Shown here: piece by piece, positions 43,449-56,295 of the stretch
How positions within the stretch are numbered: the first letter of the stretch is position 1
Layout of the letters: every line of letters starts with the position of its first letter
Assembly (NCBI GenBank): GCA_903889245.1
Contig: CAISWQ010000016.1
Location: forward strand, 1 to 64,000
Source: an uncultured Lentisphaerota bacterium
GTDB taxonomy: Bacteria > Verrucomicrobiota > Kiritimatiellia > CAIQIC01
DNA: 64,000 bases
Direction of reading: 5' to 3'
Program-made: the position numbers and the translations under genes
The notes under the pieces: model-generated
Databases searched by the model: none
The model's input: only the letters and a program-made list of their open reading frames with translations
What the model was told of the DNA's origin: nothing

Positions 43449-44471
43449 ATGAAACCGCATACAATTATTTTTGAGGGCCTAAAGCATCGGGTTGATTCCG
43501 TGAGTGCGGACGGGCGAAGCATCGTCACCAATCACGGCGCGTTTGAATTGGATCCCCTATGCGCCGACGATGGAGCATCGCTCACGATTGGAACCGCCCT
43601 CTTGAGCGCGCTGCGCGCGAATATAGTCATCCGCCGCGCGCCTATGGGTAGGAGCGCTGAAACCGAAGCCGACCAACGCACGCGATGGGAATCGCAACGC
43701 GCCCGCGTGAAAACAGAAACGCTGGCCGATGCACGCGAAACTTGGCCGCTGTTGTCCAAGCAAGAATTGCTCACTAAATTGGCCGTGAGAAAATCCGAGG
43801 CCGCAGAAGACTACGCGCCAGACGCATCACTTGTTTTCCGTATTGTTCAGCGGCAGCCTCGCCACATTAGCGAAGCCTCGCGGATGGTGGAGCGCATTCA
43901 ATTCCATGCTTGCGACACAGCCACCGGGAAGATCGTGGCTCATTTCGCTGACGTGACGTATGCGCAATATCCACCCGCGTCAACCACGCCCGCCGCCGTG
44001 GATGTGGAGAAGATCGCCGCCGCGACTGCCGCCGCCGTACAGCGAAAGCTCGCGCACAGCATTCGCGCCGCTGGCGACAAAGCCGCCGCCGAAGTCCACC
44101 GCGTCGCACGGCATGAAATCAAGAAAGCGAAGAAGTCCATTATCCCGCCTGACAAACGCAGGACCTATTTCCAAGACGAAACTTGCCGCGTGCTCATACA
44201 CAGGCAACAGACAATCCCACTGACGGTGAAAGAAGCGGCAGTTGTCTTGGAATATGCGCGGATGCGGAAAGAAGGCACGAACTCCGCACCCTTCAAAGAC
44301 GTTTGTGATGCCGTACATGTGGCGAACCGTAAGCCCGCACAAGTCTTCCGCCGCAACCGCAAGGGTCGTACATGTGATATTTTCCCGTTGATCTTCCGCA
44401 GGGCTGACGCCTCCGGCGCTTTCTGTCTGGCAACCTGGCCCCTGACGCTTCAAGGCCGGGTGCAAAAATAG
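43449..44471 (+). CDS. element protein of unknown function
   Basis: A 340-residue hydrophilic protein. The middle is an Ala-rich helical region (KIAAATAAAVQRKLAHSIRAAGDKAAAEVHR), followed by a basic stretch (EIKKAKKSIIPPDKRRT) and a C-terminal part that could be a winged helix (TVKEAAVVLEYARMRKEGTNSAPFKDVCDAVH). No family is recognised. The 3' end carries an inverted copy of the TTGCACCCG repeat found just downstream, so the product may bind or the gene may be controlled by that site. Confidence 0.6.
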   Translation: MKPHTIIFEGLKHRVDSVSADGRSIVTNHGAFELDPLCADDGASLTIGTALLSALRANIVIRRAPMGRSAETEADQRTRWESQRARVKTETLADARETWPLLSKQELLTKLAVRKSEAAEDYAPDASLVFRIVQRQPRHISEASRMVERIQFHACDTATGKIVAHFADVTYAQYPPASTTPAAVDVEKIAAATAAAVQRKLAHSIRAAGDKAAAEVHRVARHEIKKAKKSIIPPDKRRTYFQDETCRVLIHRQQTIPLTVKEAAVVLEYARMRKEGTNSAPFKDVCDAVHVANRKPAQVFRRNRKGRTCDIFPLIFRRADASGAFCLATWPLTLQGRVQK

Positions 44472-44508
44472 TTTTGACATTGCACCCGTTGCACACCGTT
44501 TGCACCCG
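44457..44508. repeat. iteron-like TTGCACCCG repeats
   Basis: TTGCACCCG at 44480-44488, TTGCACACCG at 44489-44498 and TTGCACCCG at 44500-44508, plus the exact inverse CGGGTGCAA at 44457-44465. A TTGACA hexamer at 44474-44479 touches the array. They precede the HTH and replication genes and could be an operator or part of a replication origin. Confidence 0.65.
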
Positions 44509-44606
44509 CCTGTTTGCTTTTCTATGCGCGTGAACGGCACACCTATCCACACGTCATGCATGGTGAGCGGTTCGTGAGACCGCCAAAGGCGGAGAAAGCG
44601 CATAAG

Positions 44607-44954
44607 ATGAAACTGAACCGAGCCACGAGCGCGGGGATCATGGCGATGATCCGCGCCGACCAAGACGCCGACGCCCGGACGAAGGCGCACTTGCTCGCAC
44701 TTATCAGGAACGGCGGCACGTCCGCCGATCAAGTCAACAAACCGAGCGCGCCGCGAGTTGTCACCAGAGCCGAGGCTGCGCGGCAACTCGGCCGGAGCCT
44801 CCGGCTGGTGGACAGCCTCGCCCGGCGCGGCTTGCTCCGCCGCGTGAAGCTACCCGGCCAAACCCGCGCCCTGGGGCTGCGGGCCGACGACGTAGCTGCG
44901 CTGGTCGAGTCCGCAACGGTCGCCACGGGCGAAGAAGGAAAAGCGGTGGCGTGA
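44607..44954 (+). CDS. helix-turn-helix protein, excisionase/AlpA-like
   Basis: A 115-residue protein. The C-terminal part VVTRAEAARQLGRSLRLVDSLARRGLLRRVKLPGQTRALGLRADDVAALV is a MerR/excisionase-type winged helix of the kind used by directionality factors and element regulators. ATG 44607 is preferred; the frame is open to 44514 without a ribosome-binding site. Its stop overlaps the next gene (ATGA). It probably controls excision or the replication genes that follow. Confidence 0.75.
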   Translation: MKLNRATSAGIMAMIRADQDADARTKAHLLALIRNGGTSADQVNKPSAPRVVTRAEAARQLGRSLRLVDSLARRGLLRRVKLPGQTRALGLRADDVAALVESATVATGEEGKAVA

Positions 44955-45199
44955 TGAAAACAAAACGCATTCCAAACGAAGTTTGTACTGTGAATCTTTC
45001 ACCGGGAGACGTGCTGTGTATCGGAACGCGCAAAGGCTGCCCCTCTATTGGCAAGACGGGGAACATGATCTTTGCCGTCAGTCCCGGCGACGAAAATATC
45101 TTGCACGATTTTGTTGGCGTCAAGGCTTCTCCGCTGACGCCGCCAGCCGCGCCCCCACCCGCCCCGGCCCCGGCGAAGGAGAAAGGCGGCAAGCGGTGA
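44951..45199 (+). CDS. small element protein of unknown function
   Basis: An 82-residue protein with a compact N-terminal part (VCTVNLSPGDVLCIGTRKGCPSIGKTG) and an Ala/Pro tail ending KEKGGKR. No family is recognised. It overlaps the HTH gene before it and the replisome-organiser gene after it by 4 bases each, so the three are surely co-translated. Confidence 0.6.
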   Translation: MMKTKRIPNEVCTVNLSPGDVLCIGTRKGCPSIGKTGNMIFAVSPGDENILHDFVGVKASPLTPPAAPPPAPAPAKEKGGKR

Positions 45200-45948
45200 G
45201 CATTACCGAACACGACCGCCAGCCGTTGCCGTGGATTTGTTTGAGCACTGGGATTTTCGACTCGGCGAAGATCAAGATCATCGAGGCCATGCCGGAAGGC
45301 GACGCGCTGCTGAATTGTTGGCTGCGCCTGCTGTGCATGGCTGGCCGCTGTAACGCGGATGGTTTCATTGTGATTGCGCCGAGCGTGCCGATGAACCCCG
45401 ACACGCTTGCCATGTTGTGGAGTAAGACGCCGCAGATCGTGCGGCTTGCGCTGGAAACGTTCCAACAGCTCGGCATGGTCGAGGCCGTCGAGGGCCGCGC
45501 GCTGCGCGTCACCGGCTGGCAGAAACACCAACACGTCGAAGCTCTCGCACGCGCCCGCGAGCGGAAGCGGTTGCGGCAGGCACAATACCGGGAGCGACAG
45601 CGGAAACTCTTGCCACCCGGTGAAGGTGAAACGCCGTCCGTGCCCGCCGCCGATCCGTTCACCGGGTGCGCGCCGGAACTGGTTACGCGCTGGCGTCCGG
45701 CTTTCGACGCACTGGCCGCAACGGGCAAACTGCCCGCGTTGAAGGGCGAGCACCTGGCCCGCCTCGACCGCGAGTTTCCACAGGCGAATCTCGCGGGGAA
45801 CTTCGGCGAGATCGTGTCGGAAGTTTCGGGCGTTGTCGGCACGGTCGGCGACACGCTCAAATGGCTGCGGAAAGCGGTATCCGCGCTTGAGCGTCGCAAC
45901 GGGAAACGCGAAGCGGCGCACCCGCCAAACAGCGAACACAAATTCTAA
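45196..45948 (+). CDS. phage-type replisome organiser
   Basis: A 250-residue protein from GTG 45196. WICLSTGIFDSAKIKIIEAMPEGDALLNCWLRLLCMAGRCNADG and the following winged-helix region match the N-terminal replisome-organiser domain of phage and plasmid initiators (DnaD-like helicase-loading role). A basic linker (RARERKRLRQAQYRERQRK) follows. It precedes a DnaC-like ATPase, the usual order of an origin-binding and helicase-loading pair. Confidence 0.82.
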   Translation: MSITEHDRQPLPWICLSTGIFDSAKIKIIEAMPEGDALLNCWLRLLCMAGRCNADGFIVIAPSVPMNPDTLAMLWSKTPQIVRLALETFQQLGMVEAVEGRALRVTGWQKHQHVEALARARERKRLRQAQYRERQRKLLPPGEGETPSVPAADPFTGCAPELVTRWRPAFDALAATGKLPALKGEHLARLDREFPQANLAGNFGEIVSEVSGVVGTVGDTLKWLRKAVSALERRNGKREAAHPPNSEHKF

Positions 45949-45960
45949 AGAGGATTCAAC

Positions 45961-46863
45961 TTGGAACACTTGAGCATCACCCCACAGGGCAAGACGCCGG
46001 AGGAAATCACGACTGGTGTTTGGTATCCGCGATGTTTCACCGAGTACTGCTCCGAGCCTTCCAGTTTATTCCGATCATGGTGGCCCTCCGTTTTGCACCA
46101 TGACGCCGCCGCGACGGCCAACGGATGGGCTTTTGATGCCGCCAGGCGCTGGGAGGAGGGCAAGGCGAGCGACAAGGAAATCCGGGCGGAATATCAGTCG
46201 AAATTTTCCGAGGTGTGCGCAGAGTCCAATCGTTTGATCCGGGCCGAGCGCGAAAAATACATCGGGCGCAACATCCTGCCGGAATATCGCCGCGAGATTG
46301 ACCGCGCGCGATTGAAGGCGCAGGAAGCGTTCGACAGAGTGCAGCTCTGGACACCGGGCGGCGAGAAACCCGGCATGATTGTTTTCGGCGATACTGGCCG
46401 GGGTAAGACGCGCGCCGTGTTTCACCGGCTGGCGGCATTGCACCGCGAACACGGCACGATGTTTCTTGCCCTGACCGCCGATGAGCTGAAGCGGCAGCTT
46501 ATCGCCGCCGCGTTGTCCGGCGAGGTCGAGGACGAAGGCTGTTCGACCGAAAGCTATTACTGTCCGCCATCACGCAACCCGACAACCGTGGAAGGAAAAT
46601 TGCGCGCCGCCGAAATCGTCTTCGTGGACGATCTCTCGCAAACCAAGCTGACACCCCATTATGCCGAGAGGCTTTTCGCCATCGTTGAGCACCGCGCCGC
46701 GCGGGGCTTGCCCCTGATCGTCACCGTACAAATGGACGGCGACCGACTGGCGCGCAAGCTGGCCGGATATGAAGACCAATTCGCCGACACCGCCGCCTGC
46801 TTGGTGCGACGCTTGCGCGACTTTTGCCAGCCGGTCAACTTTGGTTTTGAGGCCCCGCAGTGA
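45961..46863 (+). CDS. DnaC-like helicase-loader ATPase
   Basis: A 300-residue AAA+ ATPase from TTG 45961, with AGAGGA 7 bases upstream. Walker A is GDTGRGKTRAV and Walker B IVFVDDLSQTK; a sensor region follows (LPLIVTVQMDGDRL). The N-terminal region is helical. Together with the replisome organiser upstream it should load the host replicative helicase on the element's origin. A longer start is not available without losing the ribosome-binding site. Confidence 0.8.
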   Translation: MEHLSITPQGKTPEEITTGVWYPRCFTEYCSEPSSLFRSWWPSVLHHDAAATANGWAFDAARRWEEGKASDKEIRAEYQSKFSEVCAESNRLIRAEREKYIGRNILPEYRREIDRARLKAQEAFDRVQLWTPGGEKPGMIVFGDTGRGKTRAVFHRLAALHREHGTMFLALTADELKRQLIAAALSGEVEDEGCSTESYYCPPSRNPTTVEGKLRAAEIVFVDDLSQTKLTPHYAERLFAIVEHRAARGLPLIVTVQMDGDRLARKLAGYEDQFADTAACLVRRLRDFCQPVNFGFEAPQ

Positions 46864-47108
46864 AACGCACTTGCCCCGTGCCGTCGCTTTTGCGGGAAAG
46901 GACAGGTAAGAACCGTCCGGCATGGAAATGCACCAAGGCGGGCCAGTGGCGTAATTCGGAGGGAAAACGAGAATGCGGCGCGTTTTTTTTGAAATTTTTG
47001 TTTCCGACTTCGCGGAGAAGCCACACCTCGCGCCCCGGTTTGCCACGTCCGATACTCGCAAAGACTGCCCGCGCCGGTTGTAGCACGCTTATCATGGCCC
47101 AACCGTAG
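46860..47108 (+). CDS. possible small basic protein
   Basis: A frame of 82 codons from GTG 46860, overlapping the ATPase stop as GTGA. The first half (KCTKAGQWRNSEGKREC) has paired cysteines; the second half is basic and low in complexity. No family is recognised. The overlap favours a real gene, the composition does not. Confidence 0.35.
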   Translation: MKRTCPVPSLLRERTGKNRPAWKCTKAGQWRNSEGKRECGAFFLKFLFPTSRRSHTSRPGLPRPILAKTARAGCSTLIMAQP

Positions 47109-47180
47109 CGGAAGAAAAGAAGGAGCATAACTCGCAAGCGTGGCGTCGCCGTTCCGTCGCTGTGGCGTCGCGTGACGCGG

Positions 47181-47224
47181 TACAGTACAGAACAGGACAG
47201 AAACAGGACAGGACAGGACAGAAC
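47181..47224. repeat. ACAGG-type short tandem repeat
   Basis: An imperfect tandem of ACAGG units, the last three perfect, in the non-coding stretch between the replication genes and the recombinase. The rest of 47109-47400 holds no gene that I can see. Confidence 0.7.
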
Positions 47225-47401
47225 ACTCTCTCTATGAGGGCGAGAGAGGGCGAGCATTGGAAACCGATTACTGACGGCGGAAACTTTCGGCAAAGGGGCC
47301 ATGCCGCCCGATCTTCACCAACACACCGCGCTGCTACCCTCTCCCTGGGACTTCCACCAGTTGCGACGATGGGCGGTCCGATAAAATTTCTGAAAATAAA
47401 T

Positions 47402-47429
47402 TTGACTTCGCCGCGTTTGTTACTATAGT
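47402..47429 (+). promoter_or_regulatory. promoter of the serine recombinase gene
   Basis: TTGACT (47402-47407), a 16-base spacer and TATAGT (47424-47429), with an AT-rich stretch upstream. A leader of about 33 bases ends in AAAGGAAA before ATG 47469. Confidence 0.6.
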
Positions 47430-47468
47430 GTCCAACGACAGAACGATAACACCGAAAGGAAAGACGAT

Positions 47469-48182
47469 ATGAAAAGCGGCGAATTCATTGCTTATTATCG
47501 CGTTTCGACCAAGCGGCAAGGCGAGTCCGGTCTTGGTCTTGAAGCACAGAAGAAAGCCGTGCTCGACTACCTGAACGGCGGGCCGTGGAAGATCATCGGC
47601 GAGTATGTCGAAGTCGAAAGCGGCAAGCGGAACGACCGGCCGGAACTCGACAAGGCCCTCGCCCTCGCCAAACAGACCGGGGCAACACTGATTCTGGCGA
47701 AGATGGACAGGCTCGGACGGTGTGCGTGGTACGTCTTGAAGCTGCTGGCGGAGTCCAGCGTCCGCTTCGTCTTCGTCGAGATGCCGAACGCCGACACGTT
47801 CGCCATCGGCATCCGCGCCGTGGTCGCGCAGGAGGAAGGCCGGGCAATCTCCGAGCGCACCAAGGCCGCGCTCGCCGCCGCCAAGCGGCGCGGCGTGAAA
47901 CTCGGCACTGATCGCCCCGGTTTGATCGAGAAGATCAAGGCCCCAGCACTCGCCCGCGCCCGTGACCTGGCCCCAATCGTCGCCGTGATACGCGAGGGCG
48001 GCGCGGTGACGGTGCGGGCCATCTGTGACGAGTTGAACCGGCGCGAAATTCCCTCGCCACGTTGCGCGCGCTGGCACGTCCCGGCCGTCTTCCGTTTGCT
48101 TCGTTTGATTGATGGTCGCCGCCGCCGTCGCGCCAAGCGCGGCACTCGCGCGGCCCGCAAATCTTCAACACCGACCGCCTGA
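47469..48182 (+). CDS. serine recombinase (resolvase family)
   Basis: A 237-residue small serine recombinase. The nucleophile Ser13 is in YYRVSTKRQ; LILAKMDRLGRCAW and VVAQEEGRAISERTKAALAAAKRRG are the further catalytic and helix-E regions. The C-terminal DNA-binding part (VTVRAICDELNRREIPSP) is followed by a very basic tail. Within the element it could resolve dimers or invert a segment; the tyrosine integrase at the other end more likely handles tRNA integration. Confidence 0.9.
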   Translation: MKSGEFIAYYRVSTKRQGESGLGLEAQKKAVLDYLNGGPWKIIGEYVEVESGKRNDRPELDKALALAKQTGATLILAKMDRLGRCAWYVLKLLAESSVRFVFVEMPNADTFAIGIRAVVAQEEGRAISERTKAALAAAKRRGVKLGTDRPGLIEKIKAPALARARDLAPIVAVIREGGAVTVRAICDELNRREIPSPRCARWHVPAVFRLLRLIDGRRRRRAKRGTRAARKSSTPTA

Positions 48183-48697
48183 CCATGCCGCCGCGTTACA
48201 CGCTGGCCCCGCCCTGCCGCTTTCGCAGGGAGGAACGATAGAAGACCCGTCCCACCCCAAGATCGCCACGCCTTGCCCCTCCCGCGTGCGCCCGTCTCAC
48301 GCGAGTCCGCACGCGCAACAAGATCACGCGCGCACCATGCCAGGGGGGGGGGGGAGGGGGTTGCGCTCGTGCGCCGCGCCTCGCAAGTCGTATGGATTCA
48401 CCAGCGGAGAAATTTTTCAATGTATTCCGACCCGACAGACGCGCTGACACCATTTGAAAAAAATGCCGCGCCGGATTGTGGTGAATTTAGATCCAAACCG
48501 ATCAAGCACCGCCCCAACCTGCCCCCTCGATGATTCCACACTGAACCCCGACATAGGGCATTGGCACCTTTATGGCACCCTTTCCAGCCCCCGCTTGGAG
48601 GGTTTCGCAAAAGCGAGGAAGCGCACAAAGTAAAACCTCACGAATTACGAAACATATTGAAAAATAACGGTATTACGCTTGTTTTATTGAGGGAAAA
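48183..48697. other. non-coding right end of the element
   Basis: No gene is seen in about 515 bases. The stretch holds a run of twelve G (48343-48354) followed by A and more G, the second copy of the 14-bp repeat TGGCACCTTTATGG (48562-48575) with a further GGCACC beside it, and AT-rich sequence before the att site. Confidence 0.6.
48562..48575 (+). repeat. 14-bp direct repeat near right end of element
   Basis: Second copy of TGGCACCTTTATGG (first at 39632-39645), about 125 bases inside the right att site. Confidence 0.6.
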
Positions 48698-48743
48698 GCT
48701 GGAGCCAACGGTCGGATTCGAACCGACGACCATCGCATTACGA
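48698..48743. other. right attachment site within tRNA-Thr
   Basis: The 46-base core identical to 39547-39592, here part of the intact tRNA gene. Confidence 0.9.
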
Positions 48744-48775
48744 TTGCGATGCTCTGCCAGCTGAGCTACGTTGGC
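48700..48775 (-). tRNA. tRNA-Thr, anticodon CGT
   Basis: The minus strand folds as a complete 76-base tRNA: acceptor GCCAACG/CGTTGGC, D-arm GCTC...GAGC, anticodon stem TCGCA/TGCGA with loop ATCGTAA (anticodon CGT, reading ACG), T-arm GTCGG/CCGAC with TTCGAAT loop, discriminator T and encoded CCA. It reads ACG threonine codons. It lies downstream of lipB on the same strand and serves as the integration site of the 9.2-kb element. Confidence 0.95.
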
Positions 48776-48813
48776 AAAAGGCGGGGCGCATGATAGCGGC
48801 GACGACCGGCATG

Positions 48814-49533
48814 TCAAGCCAGCGCACGGTCCGCCGCGTGGAATAGCTTTTGCAACACCGGCGGCAACAGGCCGGTACCGGCAAAGCCCTCCAGTTCGCG
48901 TCCACAGACGGCGGCAACATGACAGGCCAGCCGCTCACGGACCGCGGCCACACTCGGGCAACGAGGGCCGAGCAAACGCGCCAGCGAACTCACTTTTTCG
49001 CCGGCAAGGCCGCACGGTACGATCAAATCAAAACCGGCCAGATCCACGTTCACATTGAAACTCATGCCATGGAGCGTCACCCATTTTTTCAGTCGAAAGC
49101 CGATCGCAGCTAGTTTGCCATCGTCGGTCCACGCCCCGTTCTTGCCGACCCGGCGGTAAGCTTTGACGCCAAAGTCCGCCGCGGTGCGGAGGGCCACTTC
49201 TTCGAGATTGAAGAGATAACCATGGGCATCGGCTTCGTGGCTGCCCAGTCGCAGGATGGGATACATCACGCACTGGCCGGGTCCATGGAAGGTGACGTTG
49301 CCACCGCGGCTGGCCTGCACGAGGTCCACGCCCAGTTCCCGCAGACGCACGGGTGAAGCGCGGACGCCATCCCTGCGTCCACGCTGACCCAGCGTTACGA
49401 CCGGGGTGTGCTCCAGCAACAGCACGGTGTCGGGAATCTGCTCCGCCAAGCGGGCGGCGTGCAGACGCTCCTGCAGACGCACGCCCTCGGCATAGGGCAA
49501 AGGGGCGTCGAGGAAGACGGCCCAGGTTTTCAT
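48814..49533 (-). CDS. lipB: octanoyltransferase LipB
   Basis: A 239-residue enzyme that moves octanoyl groups from acyl carrier protein to lipoyl domains. RGGNVTFHGPGQ, the catalytic Lys140 (DDGKLAAIG) and Cys174 (IVPCGLAGE) match the Cys/Lys pair of the family with the same 34-residue spacing. It begins 20 bases downstream of gcvH, whose product is one of its substrates, a sensible functional pair. Confidence 0.95.
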   Translation of the reverse strand: MKTWAVFLDAPLPYAEGVRLQERLHAARLAEQIPDTVLLLEHTPVVTLGQRGRRDGVRASPVRLRELGVDLVQASRGGNVTFHGPGQCVMYPILRLGSHEADAHGYLFNLEEVALRTAADFGVKAYRRVGKNGAWTDDGKLAAIGFRLKKWVTLHGMSFNVNVDLAGFDLIVPCGLAGEKVSSLARLLGPRCPSVAAVRERLACHVAAVCGRELEGFAGTGLLPPVLQKLFHAADRALA

Positions 49534-49552
49534 GACTGCGGCGCGGAGCCGC

Positions 49553-49945
49553 TTACTCCTCGGCTTCGGGGATCATGTCCTCATAGCCATCGGCGTCGAG
49601 GAGCATGTCTATCTCGGAAGGATCATCGGGACGCAGCTTGAAAATCCAACCCTCGCCAAACGGATCAGCGTTGATGAGTTCCGGCTGGTCTTCCAGTTTC
49701 TTGTTGACCTCGGTAATCGTACCGGCCACCGGAGCGTAAATATCGGCGGCCGCCTTGACGGATTCGATAACGGCTACCTCGTTCTGGGCCTCGACGTTAT
49801 CGCCCACAGACGGTAGTTCGACATAGGTTAGATCGCCCAACTGCTCCTGGGCAAAATCGGTGATGCCAATGGTGGCCACACCGTTCTTGTCGAGCCGGAC
49901 CCATTCATGGGTCTTGGTGTAGCGCAATTCAGTCGGTACGTTCAT
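49553..49945 (-). CDS. gcvH: glycine cleavage system H protein
   Basis: A 130-residue lipoyl carrier of the glycine cleavage system. THEWVRLDKNGVATIGITDFAQEQLGD and the lipoylated Lys64 in ESVKAA are typical. It shuttles the aminomethyl group from P protein to T protein; the genes for those partners are not in the window. The adjacent lipB likely modifies it. Confidence 0.96.
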   Translation of the reverse strand: MNVPTELRYTKTHEWVRLDKNGVATIGITDFAQEQLGDLTYVELPSVGDNVEAQNEVAVIESVKAAADIYAPVAGTITEVNKKLEDQPELINADPFGEGWIFKLRPDDPSEIDMLLDADGYEDMIPEAEE

Positions 49946-50116
49946 GATTTCTGTTCGTCTCCGTTTTCGCGTCCCAAAAGGTCGGGCGGGCTTTTACCGT
50001 AGCTCTGCCCCGCCGACAACTATTTTTTCAGATTTTTTCAGCTCCTTGGGGGCTACCCCAAGATCTTGCAAGAAAGCGGTCCAACTCGTTCATGGTTTGG
50101 TGATGAAAGAGTGATC

Positions 50117-50168
50117 TTTCCCAAGGCTTGGAAAAACAGACCTGCCGGGTTTCCAATCCCTGGAAAAA
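50117..50168. repeat. palindrome cluster K (2 copies)
   Basis: Copies at 50117-50135 and 50150-50168 (centre TCC) lie immediately after the gltD stop codon. The stretch between gcvH and these repeats shows no gene. Confidence 0.85.
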
Positions 50169-51626
50169 TCAGACGCGGAGCATGTCGCCGCCGCCCTTGG
50201 TGGGCAGGACGGATTGGCCCATCAGGAAGGCATCGCAGGCGCGCGCGGCCTCGCGGCCCTCGGAGATCGCCCAGACGATCAGGCTCTGGCCGCGCCGCAT
50301 ATCGCCCGCTGCAAAAACATTCTTCAGGTTCGTGCGGTAGGCGCCATCGGTCTTGACGTTGCCGGCGCGATCCAACTCGATGCCGAGCTGCGCGAGCATG
50401 ACGTTCGGCTCCGGCCCGACGAAACCCATCGCGAGCAGGACGAGGTCGGCGGGCCATTCATATTCGGTGAACGGCACAGGCTGCATCTGCGGACGGCCAT
50501 CAGGACCTTTGCCGAACTCGATGGTCGTGGTGACGAGGCTGGTGACGCGGCCATCGGCGCCGTTGAAGCGGAGCGAGTTGATGCACCAGAAGCGCTCGAC
50601 GCCTTCGTAGTGCGAGGTGCTGTTGCGCAGGCGCATCGGCCAGTAGGGCCACGGCTGGTGCGCGGGCCGACCCTTCCCCGGCATTGGGAACAGTTCGAAG
50701 TTGGTGATGCTCTTCGCGCCCTGCCGGCGCGAGGTGCCGATGCAATCGCTGCCAGTATCGCCGCCACCGATGACGATAACGTGCTTGCCGGCGGCGGAGA
50801 TGGGCGTGGTCGGCTCGCCCCTGGCGACCGCAGCATTCTGCTGCTGGAGAAATTCCATCGCAAAGTGGACGCCGCCAAGTTCACGGCCGGGGATGGTCAG
50901 GTCGCGCGGCTTGGTCGCGCCGCCACACAGCACGACGGCGTCGAACTGCTTCAGCTCCGCAACGGAGACGTTCTTGCCGATATAGGAGTTGGGCTTGAAG
51001 GCGATGCCCTCGGCCTCGAGCAGCTTGACGCGGCGCTCGACGATGGTCTTCTCCAGCTTGAAGTCGGGGATGCCGTAGCGGAGCAGGCCGCCGATCTTGT
51101 CGGCGCGCTCAAACACGGTGACGGTGTGGCCGGCGCGGTTAAGCTGCTGCGCCGCGGCGAGGCCGGAGGGGCCGGAGCCGACAACGGCGACGTGCTTGCC
51201 GGTGCGCTTCGCGGGCGGCTGCGGGACGACCCAGCCGCTGGCGAACGCCTTCTCGATGATGGTCTTCTCGATCAGCTCGATGGCGATCGGCGTCTCCGGG
51301 ATGTTGCAGACGCACGCTTCCTCGCACGGCGCGGGGCAGAGGCGGCCGGTGAACTCAGGGAAGTTGTTCGTGGCCGAGAGCCGCTGCCACGCCTCGCGCC
51401 ATTTGCCCTTGTAGGCGAGGTCGTTCCAGTCGGGGATGAAGTTGCCGAGCGGGCAGCCGCTATGGCAGAACGGCACGCCGCAATCCATGCAGCGCGCGGC
51501 CTGCTGGCGCAGCTTCGCCACCGGAAACTCCTCCGGGATCTCGCGGTAGTCGTGGATACGCTCCTCGACCGGCCGGTACTTCGGCAGCTCGCGTTGAAAT
51601 TCCTTGAAGCCTGTGACCTTGCCCAT
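50169..51626 (-). CDS. gltD: glutamate synthase (NADPH) small subunit
   Basis: A 485-residue flavoprotein that feeds electrons from NADPH to the large subunit. The N-terminal part has iron-sulfur cysteines ([17 protein letters not shown] and [15 protein letters not shown]), then the FAD motif [15 protein letters not shown] and the NADPH motif [11 protein letters not shown]; the C-terminus has [17 protein letters not shown]. It starts 12 bases after gltB. Confidence 0.96.
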   Translation of the reverse strand: MGKVTGFKEFQRELPKYRPVEERIHDYREIPEEFPVAKLRQQAARCMDCGVPFCHSGCPLGNFIPDWNDLAYKGKWREAWQRLSATNNFPEFTGRLCPAPCEEACVCNIPETPIAIELIEKTIIEKAFASGWVVPQPPAKRTGKHVAVVGSGPSGLAAAQQLNRAGHTVTVFERADKIGGLLRYGIPDFKLEKTIVERRVKLLEAEGIAFKPNSYIGKNVSVAELKQFDAVVLCGGATKPRDLTIPGRELGGVHFAMEFLQQQNAAVARGEPTTPISAAGKHVIVIGGGDTGSDCIGTSRRQGAKSITNFELFPMPGKGRPAHQPWPYWPMRLRNSTSHYEGVERFWCINSLRFNGADGRVTSLVTTTIEFGKGPDGRPQMQPVPFTEYEWPADLVLLAMGFVGPEPNVMLAQLGIELDRAGNVKTDGAYRTNLKNVFAAGDMRRGQSLIVWAISEGREAARACDAFLMGQSVLPTKGGGDMLRV

Positions 51627-51638
51627 GACGAAAGCTCC

Positions 51639-56291
<4,653 letters not shown>

Positions 56292-56295
56292 GTTC

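Larger units (their letters stand above)
39547..48743. mobile_element. integrative element inserted at tRNA-Thr, 9.2 kb
   Basis: A 46-bp direct repeat (39547-39592 and 48698-48743), equal to the 3' half of tRNA-Thr(CGT) with its CCA end, bounds the element. The tRNA is complete at the right end; the left copy is a displaced 3' fragment. Inside are a tyrosine integrase next to the left edge, a serine recombinase near the right edge, a toxin-antitoxin pair, an excisionase-like gene, replication genes and several unknown genes. No capsid, terminase or relaxase gene is seen, so it fits a phage satellite or small integrative plasmid-like island rather than a prophage. Confidence 0.88.

Noticed and set aside
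39547-48743. The element as an intact prophage
   Set aside because: No terminase, portal, capsid, tail or lysis genes are present; only recombination, regulation, replication and toxin-antitoxin functions are seen.
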